Assembly (NCBI RefSeq): GCF_026151165.2
Contig: NZ_CP117849.1
Coordinates: 1,736,001-1,800,000, forward strand
From: Cryobacterium sp. SO2
GTDB lineage: Bacteria > Actinomycetota > Actinomycetes > Actinomycetales > Microbacteriaceae
DNA: 64,000 nucleotides
Direction of reading: 5' to 3'
Within the stretch, counting starts at the first letter, position 1, and every line of letters begins with the position of its first letter. Both the position numbers and the translations under genes were made by a program. Shown here one piece after another: positions 57,119 through 64,000 of this stretch. The notes under the pieces were generated by a model. That model was given only the letters and a program-made list of their open reading frames with translations. It made no database searches and was not told the DNA's origin.

Positions 57119-59572
57119 TCAGCCTTCACGCACCACGTCGCCCGGTGCCTTGTCTGGCCGCAGTCCCCGCCAGCTCGGGTGCCGCAGCCGGCCGGACGGC
57201 GTCCACTCGCTGAACTCTGCCTCGCCCACGAGAAGCGGCTGCACCCACACGGCGTCAGCGGCGTCGGCCGCCGGCACGTCGTCGAACGGGCTGTCGGCGC
57301 GCGGCAGATCGTCCAGCCGGCGGCGGAGGGCGGTGAGGTCGCGGTCGCGAAACCCGGTGCCGACGCGGCCGGCGTAGTGCAGGGGCGGCGCCCCGGTCTC
57401 TCCGGCTCGCGCTGCGGCGGGGATGCCCACCAGCAGGGAGCCGAGGGTGCTGCCGCGGTGTCCGTTGCCGGGCCGCCACCCGCCGATCACCACCTCCTGC
57501 GCCTTGACGTGCTTGACCTTCACCCACCGGTCGGTGCGGCGCCCGCTCTGGTAGCGGCTGTCGTTCTGCTTGGCGATCAGGCCCTCCAGGCCGAGCCTGG
57601 AGCTGGTGGCGAGAGCCTCGGCCGCGTCGCCGTCGAAGGCCGGCGGCACCTGCACGGCGCCGACGCTCGTGACCAGGCCCTCCAGGGCGCGGCGCCGGTC
57701 CGAGTAGGGCAGCTCAACCGCCGCTGCGCCGTCGTGCTCGAGCAAGTCGAAGGCGAAGTAATGCACGGGGGCGCCCTGCCGCGCCCGCCGCACGTCCCGC
57801 TCGTCGGTGAGCCCCAGCCGCGTCTGCAGCAGGGAGAAGTCGGGCCGGTTCCGCCGGTCGAGCGCCACCACCTCGCCGTCGAGTACGGCGCTCTGGTCGC
57901 CGACGGCCCGGCGCAGATCGTCGACCAGCTCGGGAAACGACGCCGTGACGTCGTTGCCGTTGCGGGTCATGAACCGCACGGCACCGTGCGGTCCGCCGTC
58001 GAGGTAGGCGAGCATGCGGATGCCGTCCCACTTCATCTCGTAGGCCCAGCCGGCGTCCGGTGACAACTCCTGCAGGCTGCCGGGGCGGGCGAGCATGGGG
58101 GAGTAGTCGGTGCGGGCGGCGGTCACGGTGGCCGGAGTTGCGACATCCGCCTTCTGGCTGGCTTTCGGTTTCATCAGGTGGATCAGCCAGTTGCGCGAGT
58201 CCGCCCCGCCCGTGCGGATCAGGGCGAACTCACGTTCGGCGCCGGCCAGACCGCCGTCCGGCCGGCCGCGCAGGGTCACGATCACCTCGTCGTCCCGCCA
58301 CTTCTCGGCCGAGTAGTTGCCGGAATCCCAGATCGACATGGAGCCAGCCCCGTATTCCCCGGCCGGGATATCGCCTTCGAACTCGAGGTATTCGAGCGGG
58401 TGGTCTTCCGTGTGGACGGCGAGGTGATTGTGGGTCGGATCCGTCGGCACACCCTTGGGCAACGCCCAGGAGGCCAGCACGCCATCGTGTTCGAGCCGCA
58501 GGTCGAAATGCAGGGCGCGAGCGTGGTGCTCCTGGATCACGAAGGCCGCGCCGCCGCTGCCCGGGGCGTGAGGCGCCGCCGCCTCCGGCACGGGCTCCGG
58601 TGTCCGGGTCGCATCCCGCTTGCCGCGGTAGACGTGCAGGCGGTCGGTGGGGTCGGCCTCGATCGCGTCCGCCACCACGGCGAGCGGGTCCGGCCGGCGT
58701 TCGAGCCGCCTGAGCACCTGCCGGTAGTCGAGCTGAGCCAGGTCCGGCGCCTCCAGTTCCCGCCAGGTGCGCGGGGCCGCCACCAACGGCCGCATCTGGC
58801 CGCGCAGGCTGTACGGCGCGATGGTGGTCTTGTTCGCGCTGTTCTGGCTCCAGTCCAGGAACACCTTCCCCGGCCGCAGTGACCGCGTCATGGCGCTGAG
58901 CACCTCGCCGGGGTGGTCGGCTTCGAGGGCCCTGGCCAGTTCGTGCGCCACCTGGCCTACCTGATCCGAGCTGTGACTACCATCGAGGGCTGCATAGAGA
59001 TGGATGCCCTTGCTCCCGCTGGTGACCGGCATCGTGTCCAGGCCCATGTCCAGCAGCAGCGCACGGGCCCACCTGGCCACCTCCGCGCACTCCACCAGGC
59101 CAACGCCCTCACCGGGGTCGAGGTCGAGCACCAGCCGGTCGGGGTGCGCCGGGGTGCCGGCGGCGTCGAACCGCCACTGCGGCACGTGCACCTCGAGGGT
59201 GCCGATCTGCGCCAGCCAGGTCAGCGTGGCCAGGTCGTTCACCAGCGGATACACCGTGCTGTGCTCCGTGTGCGCCAGCTCCCGGCGCTCCACCCATTCG
59301 GGAGTGCCGTCGCCCAGGTTCTTCTGGAAGAACACCTGGCCGGGCTCGTCCGGGGTGCCGACCCCGTGCACCCAACGCTTGCGGGTGGCCGGCCGGTCCC
59401 TGGCATGCCTGATGAGCGCGTCGGCCACCGCGGCGTAGTACCCCAGGATGTCGGCCTTGGTGGTGCCGGTTTCCGGGTACATCACCTTGTCGAGGTGGGT
59501 GAGGGTCACCCGGCGGCCGCCCACCGTCACGATCTCGCGCGCCGGCTGCCCAGCTCCTGCCACAGATGCCAT
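57119..59572 (-). CDS. ligD: Multifunctional DNA repair ligase LigD (polymerase, phosphoesterase, ligase)
   Basis: 817 residues from ATG 59572. Domains in order: primase-like polymerase (about residues 10-290, with LDLDPGEGVG metal motif), 3'-phosphoesterase (about 335-480, HHARALHFDLRLEHDG), and ATP-dependent ligase with the nucleotidyl Lys near residue 514 (EMKWDGIR) and a C-terminal OB domain. This POL-PE-LIG order is the mycobacterial one. It seals double-strand breaks with Ku, which is encoded divergently. An in-frame extension upstream reaches into the ku promoter and was not used. Confidence 0.96.
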   Translation of the reverse strand: MASVAGAGQPAREIVTVGGRRVTLTHLDKVMYPETGTTKADILGYYAAVADALIRHARDRPATRKRWVHGVGTPDEPGQVFFQKNLGDGTPEWVERRELAHTEHSTVYPLVNDLATLTWLAQIGTLEVHVPQWRFDAAGTPAHPDRLVLDLDPGEGVGLVECAEVARWARALLLDMGLDTMPVTSGSKGIHLYAALDGSHSSDQVGQVAHELARALEADHPGEVLSAMTRSLRPGKVFLDWSQNSANKTTIAPYSLRGQMRPLVAAPRTWRELEAPDLAQLDYRQVLRRLERRPDPLAVVADAIEADPTDRLHVYRGKRDATRTPEPVPEAAAPHAPGSGGAAFVIQEHHARALHFDLRLEHDGVLASWALPKGVPTDPTHNHLAVHTEDHPLEYLEFEGDIPAGEYGAGSMSIWDSGNYSAEKWRDDEVIVTLRGRPDGGLAGAEREFALIRTGGADSRNWLIHLMKPKASQKADVATPATVTAARTDYSPMLARPGSLQELSPDAGWAYEMKWDGIRMLAYLDGGPHGAVRFMTRNGNDVTASFPELVDDLRRAVGDQSAVLDGEVVALDRRNRPDFSLLQTRLGLTDERDVRRARQGAPVHYFAFDLLEHDGAAAVELPYSDRRRALEGLVTSVGAVQVPPAFDGDAAEALATSSRLGLEGLIAKQNDSRYQSGRRTDRWVKVKHVKAQEVVIGGWRPGNGHRGSTLGSLLVGIPAAARAGETGAPPLHYAGRVGTGFRDRDLTALRRRLDDLPRADSPFDDVPAADAADAVWVQPLLVGEAEFSEWTPSGRLRHPSWRGLRPDKAPGDVVREG

Positions 59573-59672
59573 GTGCCCAGCTTGCTCCGGCGGCGGCGGA
59601 TGGTCCACCCTGGTTTTCCCCCTAGCCTTCCGGCACCGGCTGGGTATGTACTTGTGCAGAGGAGGCAGCGCG

Positions 59673-60536
59673 ATGAGATCCATCTGGAAGGGCGCCATCA
59701 CGTTCGGGCTGGTCAACGTGCCGGTCAAGGTCTACAGCGCCACAGAAGACCACGACGTGGAACTGCACCAGGTGCACGACGAGGATGGCGGCCGCATCCG
59801 CTATCAGCGTCGCTGCGAGGTCTGCGGCAAGATCGTGGACTACGCGCACATCGACAAGGCCTTCAGCGACGGCGACAAGACTGTGATCATCACCGACACC
59901 GACCTCAAGGCCCTGCCGGAGGAACGCAGCCGCGAGATCGACGTCGTCGAGTTCGTGCCGAGCAACCAGCTCGACCCGATCATGTTCGACCGCAGCTACT
60001 TCCTCGAACCGGATGGCAGCTCGCCGAAGGCGTATGTGCTGTTGCGCCGTACCCTCGAGCAGACCGACCGCACGGCGATCGTGCATTTCGCGCTGAGGCA
60101 GAAGACCAGGCTCGCCGCCCTGCGGGTGCGGGACGACGTGCTGATGCTGCAGACGTTGCTGTGGGCCGACGAGGTGCGCACTGCGCAATTCCCGGCGCTC
60201 GAATCCACCGTGACGGTGTCCGACCGGGAACTCGACCTGTCCGCGGCGTTGGTGGATTCCTTCGCCTCCGACTTCACGCCCGGCGACTTCACCGACGACT
60301 ACCAAGCGCAGCTGCGCACGCTCATCGAGCAGAAGCTCGCGGCCGGTGATGCCATCGACACCGAGGCCACCTTCGGGGTCACAGAGGACGAGCCCGGCGG
60401 GGGAGAGGTGCTCGACCTGATGGAGGCCCTGCGGCGCAGCGTCGACCGTAGCCGCGCCGGCAAGGACACCGCGGAATCCGACACCGAGACGACGAAGACG
60501 GCCACGAAGAAGGCGGGCGCGAAAAAGAGGGCGTGA
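59673..60536 (+). CDS. ku: Ku protein for non-homologous end joining
   Basis: 287 residues from ATG 59673, with GAGGAGG upstream. It starts MRSIWKGAITFGLVNVPVKVY, a Ku hallmark, then QVHDEDGGRIRYQRRCEVCGKIV. A Lys/Ala-rich C-terminal tail (KTATKKAGAKKRA) fits the DNA-contacting extensions of bacterial Ku. It binds DNA ends and recruits LigD. A 100-base divergent region separates the two genes. Confidence 0.96.
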   Translation: MRSIWKGAITFGLVNVPVKVYSATEDHDVELHQVHDEDGGRIRYQRRCEVCGKIVDYAHIDKAFSDGDKTVIITDTDLKALPEERSREIDVVEFVPSNQLDPIMFDRSYFLEPDGSSPKAYVLLRRTLEQTDRTAIVHFALRQKTRLAALRVRDDVLMLQTLLWADEVRTAQFPALESTVTVSDRELDLSAALVDSFASDFTPGDFTDDYQAQLRTLIEQKLAAGDAIDTEATFGVTEDEPGGGEVLDLMEALRRSVDRSRAGKDTAESDTETTKTATKKAGAKKRA

Positions 60537-60577
60537 CCTGCCGGTTGGAGATACCGCCGCGTGGATACACTCGGGGG

Positions 60578-61156
60578 GTGACAGGGCCCGCACGGAACGA
60601 GATCAGCAGTCGAGTGCTCACCGTGCCCAATCTGCTCAGCTTCTTGCGCCTCGCCCTCGTTCCGGTGTTCCTTTTTGTGCTCGTTGCCGGCGCCGATGCC
60701 TGGGCGCTGTTGATCCTGGCCGTCTCCAGCCTCACCGACTTCCTCGACGGCTGGATCGCCCGTCGGTTCAACCAGATCACCCGGCTCGGCCAGCTGCTCG
60801 ACCCGGCGGCAGACCGGCTCTACATCTTCGCCGCCCTCATCGGCCTGGCTTGGCGCGACCTGGTGCCGTGGTGGATCGTGCTGGTCGTCGTCGGCCGCGA
60901 CGTCTTCCTGCTCGGGCTGGGCGTTGTGCTGGCCAACCACGGTTTCGGTCCGTTGCCTGTGCATCAGCTGGGCAAGGTCGCCACCTTCTGCCTGTTCTAC
61001 GCGCTGCCGATGATCATGCTCGGCCAGGCCTTCCCCGAGCTCGCCTGGTGGTCCCAGCCCGTCGGCTGGGCGTTCGGGCTCTGGGGTGCATACCTGTACT
61101 GGTGGGCCGGCGTCATCTACGCGATTGAAACGGTTCGAGTGATTCGCCTGCCATAG
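60578..61156 (+). CDS. CDP-alcohol phosphatidyltransferase (PgsA-like)
   Basis: 192 residues from GTG 60578. It has the family motif D-x2-D-G-x2-A-R-x8-G-x3-D-x3-D (DFLDGWIARRFNQITRLGQLLDPAAD) and about five membrane helices. It makes phosphatidylglycerol phosphate or a related phospholipid from CDP-diacylglycerol. Upstream of garA, as pgsA2 is in mycobacteria, but the exact alcohol is not certain. Confidence 0.92.
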   Translation: MTGPARNEISSRVLTVPNLLSFLRLALVPVFLFVLVAGADAWALLILAVSSLTDFLDGWIARRFNQITRLGQLLDPAADRLYIFAALIGLAWRDLVPWWIVLVVVGRDVFLLGLGVVLANHGFGPLPVHQLGKVATFCLFYALPMIMLGQAFPELAWWSQPVGWAFGLWGAYLYWWAGVIYAIETVRVIRLP

Positions 61157-61207
61157 CAAATGTTGGCCCTCCCGATCCGATACGATTTACCCAGTAGGAG
61201 GTGCACG

Positions 61208-61699
61208 GTGGTCGATCCCGACGAGAAGAAAGAACCCGAGCGTAGGGTTGCGCCCGAGAACGCCACGGGGAACGTCGACACGACGATGACGTTCAGCCAG
61301 GAGTTCGCGGCATCATTGGCGGCGCTCGACGCGAATGTCACGGTTGAAGAGCAGGATGCCATTGCGGCCCTGCCGTCCGGCTCCGCCCTGCTGGTGGTGC
61401 GCCGCGGTCCCAACTCCGGTGCGCGCTTCCTGCTGGATGCCGACGTCACGACAGTGGGCCGGCACCCGAACGCCGACATCTTCCTCGACGACGTCACGGT
61501 GTCCCGCCGCCACGCCGAGTTCCTGCGCACGGGGCGTCAGTTCCAGGTCAAAGACCTCGGCTCGCTCAACGGCACCTACTTCGATGGCGAACGCATCGAC
61601 CTGGCCGTCCTCACCGACGGATCCGAAGTGCAGGTCGGCAAATTCCGCCTCACGTTCTACGCCTCGCGGCTCGACCTCGTTCACCTGGCGAGCGACTAG
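61208..61699 (+). CDS. garA: FHA-domain regulator GarA/OdhI
   Basis: 163 residues from GTG 61208, with AGGAGG upstream. Residues about 25-40 hold the phospho-threonine motif (VDTTMTFSQEF; GarA has ETTS). The FHA domain is about 68-150 (TVGRHPNADIFLDDVTVSRRHAEFL, DLGSLNGTYFDGERI). In Mycobacterium and Corynebacterium it inhibits 2-oxoglutarate dehydrogenase until phosphorylated by PknG/PknB. The next gene starts in its stop codon. Confidence 0.94.
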   Translation: MVDPDEKKEPERRVAPENATGNVDTTMTFSQEFAASLAALDANVTVEEQDAIAALPSGSALLVVRRGPNSGARFLLDADVTTVGRHPNADIFLDDVTVSRRHAEFLRTGRQFQVKDLGSLNGTYFDGERIDLAVLTDGSEVQVGKFRLTFYASRLDLVHLASD

Positions 61700-62397
61700 T
61701 GCCGGCGTCCTCCGCCCAGGCACGATCGACGGGCGCGACGTCACTTCTGAGTATTGGCCAGGTGCTGGCGCGGTTGACGCCGGAGTTCGGCGACCTGACC
61801 CCGTCCAAGCTGCGGTTCCTGGAGGAACAGGGGCTGGTCTCTCCGGCCCGCACCGAATCCGGCTACCGCAAGTTCAACGCCGGTGACCTGGACAGGCTGC
61901 GCCTGATCCTGTCGATGCAGCGTGACCACTACCTGCCGTTGAAGGTCATCAAGGCCTACCTCGACGACCTCGACGCCGGACGCTCCCCGGTCCTGCCCGG
62001 CGGCGGCGCTCCAGGCCCCACCATGCTTACGACCGCGCGGCGGTTCAGCCGCGACGACCTACTGCGCGAGGCTGGGGCCTCCGGCGCCCTGCTGCACGAC
62101 GCGGTTTCCGCCTCGATCATCCTGCCGGCCGAGCACTACGGCGATGACGCCCTCGCCGTGCTCCGCGCCCTCGTCGACCTGCAGCGCAGCGGCATCGAGC
62201 CCAGGCACCTGCGCGGCTTCCGCGGCGCCGCCGAACGTGAGCTCGGCCTGATCGAGAGCGCCCTTGTTCCGCTGGCCCGCCGCAAGGACGCTTCCAGCCG
62301 CGCCAAGGCCGCCGAGATGGCCGTGGAGATCGCCGGTCAGCTCGAGGTCATCCGCGGCAGCCTGATCCGCTCTGCCCTGGGGCGCCTGACCAAATAG
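61699..62397 (+). CDS. ftsR: MerR-family regulator FtsR
   Basis: 232 residues from GTG 61699 (one base shared with the garA stop). It has a MerR HTH (LLSIGQVLARLTPEFGDLTPSKLRFLEEQGLVSPARTESGYRKF) and a C-terminal effector-like region. It matches the actinobacterial regulator (Rv1828/FtsR) that activates ftsZ in Corynebacterium. The garA-ftsR order is as in Mycobacterium. Confidence 0.9.
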   Translation: MPASSAQARSTGATSLLSIGQVLARLTPEFGDLTPSKLRFLEEQGLVSPARTESGYRKFNAGDLDRLRLILSMQRDHYLPLKVIKAYLDDLDAGRSPVLPGGGAPGPTMLTTARRFSRDDLLREAGASGALLHDAVSASIILPAEHYGDDALAVLRALVDLQRSGIEPRHLRGFRGAAERELGLIESALVPLARRKDASSRAKAAEMAVEIAGQLEVIRGSLIRSALGRLTK

Positions 62398-62495
62398 GTC
62401 GTAGACTGAAAGTTCAACAAGGCGAAGAATCAGCCTTCTCTCGACACGCCGACGTGTTCGGGCGGATGTGCTCGGTTGGGGCCGTCAGCCTCGCT

Positions 62496-62520
62496 AACCT
62501 TGAAGTGCGGCCTGAAGGTT
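62496..62520. promoter_or_regulatory. Inverted repeat before the second MerR gene
   Basis: AACCTT (62496-62501) and AAGGTT (62515-62520) flank 13 bases, 26 bases before the ATG. MerR proteins bind dyads of this kind inside promoters, so autoregulation is possible. Confidence 0.4.
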
Positions 62521-62545
62521 CGCATCCACCCCGAGAGGCGACCGC

Positions 62546-63097
62546 ATGAGTGAACTCAATCCCCGAGACGAGTCCTCGCGGTACGGTCAGGGACTGCTCT
62601 TCACCGACGGGATGCCGGAGCTCGACGAGAACTCGGGTTACCGCGGCGCCGTCGCCGCCCGCGCCGCCGGCATCAGCTACCGTCAGCTCGACTACTGGGC
62701 CCGCACCGAGCTCGTGGAGCCCACCGTGCGCGGTGCGTCCGGCTCCGGCACCCAGCGGCTCTACGGTTTCCGCGATATCCTCGTTCTCAAGCTCGTCAAG
62801 CGTCTTCTCGACACGGGCATCTCGCTGCAGCAGATCCGTACCGCGGTCAACCAGCTGCGCGAGTCCGGCGTCAACGACCTGGCCCAGACCACCCTGATGA
62901 GCGATGGCGCCAGCGTCTACCTGTGCACCTCGAACGACGAGGTCATCGACCTCGTCAGCCGCGGCCAGGGCGTCTTTGGCATCGCCGTCGGCAAGGTCCT
63001 CCGCGAAGTGGAGACCACCCTGGTCGAGCTCGACACCCAGTCCACCGACCCCTCAGACGAATTGGCGGCCCGCCGAGTCTCCCGCAAGGTCTCTTAA
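62546..63097 (+). CDS. MerR-family regulator (Rv1830-like)
   Basis: This 183-residue protein has a MerR HTH (YRGAVAARAAGISYRQLDYWARTELVEPTVR, then TQRLYGFRDILVLKLVKRLLDTGISLQQIR). The C-terminal half is short and has no metal-binding cysteines. It is the counterpart of the second MerR gene near garA in mycobacteria; the nuclease gene that lies between them there (Rv1829) is absent here. The targets are unknown. Confidence 0.9.
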   Translation: MSELNPRDESSRYGQGLLFTDGMPELDENSGYRGAVAARAAGISYRQLDYWARTELVEPTVRGASGSGTQRLYGFRDILVLKLVKRLLDTGISLQQIRTAVNQLRESGVNDLAQTTLMSDGASVYLCTSNDEVIDLVSRGQGVFGIAVGKVLREVETTLVELDTQSTDPSDELAARRVSRKVS

Positions 63098-63104
63098 CTC
63101 CGCG

Positions 63105-63157
63105 AGCCGTGAGAAAAGCCCCGAAAACGCACGCGTTTCGGGGCTTTTCTCACGGCT
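63105..63157. terminator. Strong bidirectional terminator
   Basis: 22-bp perfect arms (63105-63126 and 63136-63157) with a 9-base loop. The outer GAGAAAAG/CTTTTCTC gives a run of T in either direction. It sits between convergent MerR and parA. Confidence 0.92.
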
Positions 63158-63167
63158 TGCGAGCGGG

Positions 63168-63980
63168 TTAACGCGCGGTTGACTCTGCGTACTCGCCGAT
63201 TCGGGCGGTGCGGAGCACCCGGTCCAGGAGCTGGTCGAAGTAGTGCGCCATCTCCTGGGCGCTGTCGCCGGGCCAGGTGTGCAACGGCTTCGCCGCGCCC
63301 TGGGCCTGCTGCAGGCTGGTGCGCTCGGGCAGCTGGGGGCTGAGCACCAGCGGGCCGAACATGTCGCGGAGTTCCTTGATGCGGAACTGGTGCTCGAGCG
63401 ACGCCGTGCGGGCCCGGTTGACGATGATGCCCAGCGGCTGCAGCCGCGGGCTGAGACCGCGGCGGATCTCCTCGATGGCGCGCAGGGCGCGGTCGGCGGC
63501 GGCCACGGAGAACAGACCGGGCTCGGTGACGACGGCGACACGGTCGCTCGCGGCCCAGGCGGTGCGGGTGAGCGCATTCAGCGAGGGGGCGCAGTCGATC
63601 AGAACGAGGTCGTAATCCTTCTCCACAGTGGAGAGGGCCTCTTCGAGCTTCCAGATGTCACGGATGCTGGGGTGCGGGCCGTCGAAATTGATGGCGGAGG
63701 GGCTGCCGATCATGACGTCGATCGTGCCGGGGCGGCCGCGGGTCCAGCCGCTGGGCGCGATGGCGGCCCGAACAACTTTTTCCTTCGGCGAGGCCAGCAC
63801 GTCGGCCACGTTCAGGTGGCCGGCGAGCTGAATGTCCAGCCCGGTGGAGACATCAGATTGCGGATCGAGGTCGACCACGAGGGTCCGAACACCGCGGGCG
63901 AAGGCAGCAGAAGCGAGACCAAGGGTTACCGTGGTCTTGCCTACCCCTCCCTTGAGGGAGCTAACGCTAAGTACGTGCAC
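63168..63980 (-). CDS. ParA/Soj-family ATPase
   Basis: This 270-residue protein starts HVLSVSSLKGGVGKTTVTLGLASA, with the deviant Walker A KGGVGKT, then VVDLDPQSDVSTGLD and LVLIDCAPSLNALT (Walker B). It ends at a terminator shared with the MerR gene. No parB is seen in the window, and the reported start (GTG 63980) is 20 bases from the right edge, so the upstream region is not visible. It may serve plasmid-like or chromosomal positioning; the target is unknown. Confidence 0.92.
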   Translation of the reverse strand: MHVLSVSSLKGGVGKTTVTLGLASAAFARGVRTLVVDLDPQSDVSTGLDIQLAGHLNVADVLASPKEKVVRAAIAPSGWTRGRPGTIDVMIGSPSAINFDGPHPSIRDIWKLEEALSTVEKDYDLVLIDCAPSLNALTRTAWAASDRVAVVTEPGLFSVAAADRALRAIEEIRRGLSPRLQPLGIIVNRARTASLEHQFRIKELRDMFGPLVLSPQLPERTSLQQAQGAAKPLHTWPGDSAQEMAHYFDQLLDRVLRTARIGEYAESTAR

Positions 63981-64000
63981 AAGTAGATACGTTACCTTCA

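Noticed and set aside
1..64000. tRNA, rRNA, riboswitch, integrase or transposase genes
   Set aside because: None was recognised on either strand. The DUF222-HNH gene is the only candidate mobile component.

Overview
The window is high-GC actinobacterial DNA. Three things suggest the family Microbacteriaceae, perhaps something close to Cryobacterium: a C50-carotenoid cluster (crtE/B/I/Ye/Yf/Eb with idi and a divergent MarR gene), a DUF222-HNH gene, and the garA-ftsR-MerR block. The genus is inference; no rRNA or other marker is present. GTG starts and 1-4 nt stop/start overlaps are frequent.

Layout. 1-5980: a carbohydrate locus with a partial GH2 beta-mannosidase, a LacI regulator, a CE7 (AXE1) esterase and a large SGNH-fused membrane acyltransferase. 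6059-38514: one flagellar gene cluster. The left arm reads leftward (flgN-flgK-flgL-fliW). The right arm starts with sigma factor fliA and runs through fliC-fliD-fliS, an unknown small gene, flgB-flgC-fliE-fliF-fliG-fliH-fliI-fliJ, an NlpC/P60 hydrolase, fliK-flgD-flgE, then flbD-motA-motB-fliM-fliN-fliO-fliP-fliQ-fliR-flhB-flhA, an flhF-like gene and a frameshifted csrA. A 3-kb block at 24.7-27.6 kb (99-bp tandem repeats, a DUF222-HNH gene on the opposite strand and an unknown exported protein) interrupts the right arm. 38638-44134: a leftward operon of LacI regulator, ABC sugar importer and GH130 enzyme, fitting manno-oligosaccharide uptake and phosphorolysis. 44199-46100: a lipase-maturation-factor-like membrane protein and an S4 RNA-binding protein. 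46132-52563: the carotenoid operon with idi, and a divergent MarR regulator. 52586-57097: apt, deoC, a NUDIX hydrolase, a TetR/oxidoreductase pair and a DUF1295 membrane protein. 57119-60536: divergent ligD and ku (bacterial NHEJ). 60578-63980: a CDP-alcohol phosphatidyltransferase, garA, ftsR, a second MerR regulator, and parA in the opposite direction.

The main result comes from the non-coding DNA. Five sites share TAAC-N15-GCCGA(T/C)AG, a sigma-28-type promoter. They lie before flgN, fliC, flgB, flbD and fliM and so cover nearly every flagellar gene except fliA, including early basal-body and export genes. This suggests a flat rather than tiered regulation; no flgM was seen. The fliC leader has a hairpin with TGGA in its loop and a second ANGGA site on the ribosome binding site, the layout of a CsrA-controlled flagellin leader. 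fliW and csrA are the other parts of that switch, but csrA has lost one base. A family of 66-bp palindromes sits at three convergent gene junctions, and one copy shows compensatory changes on both arms.
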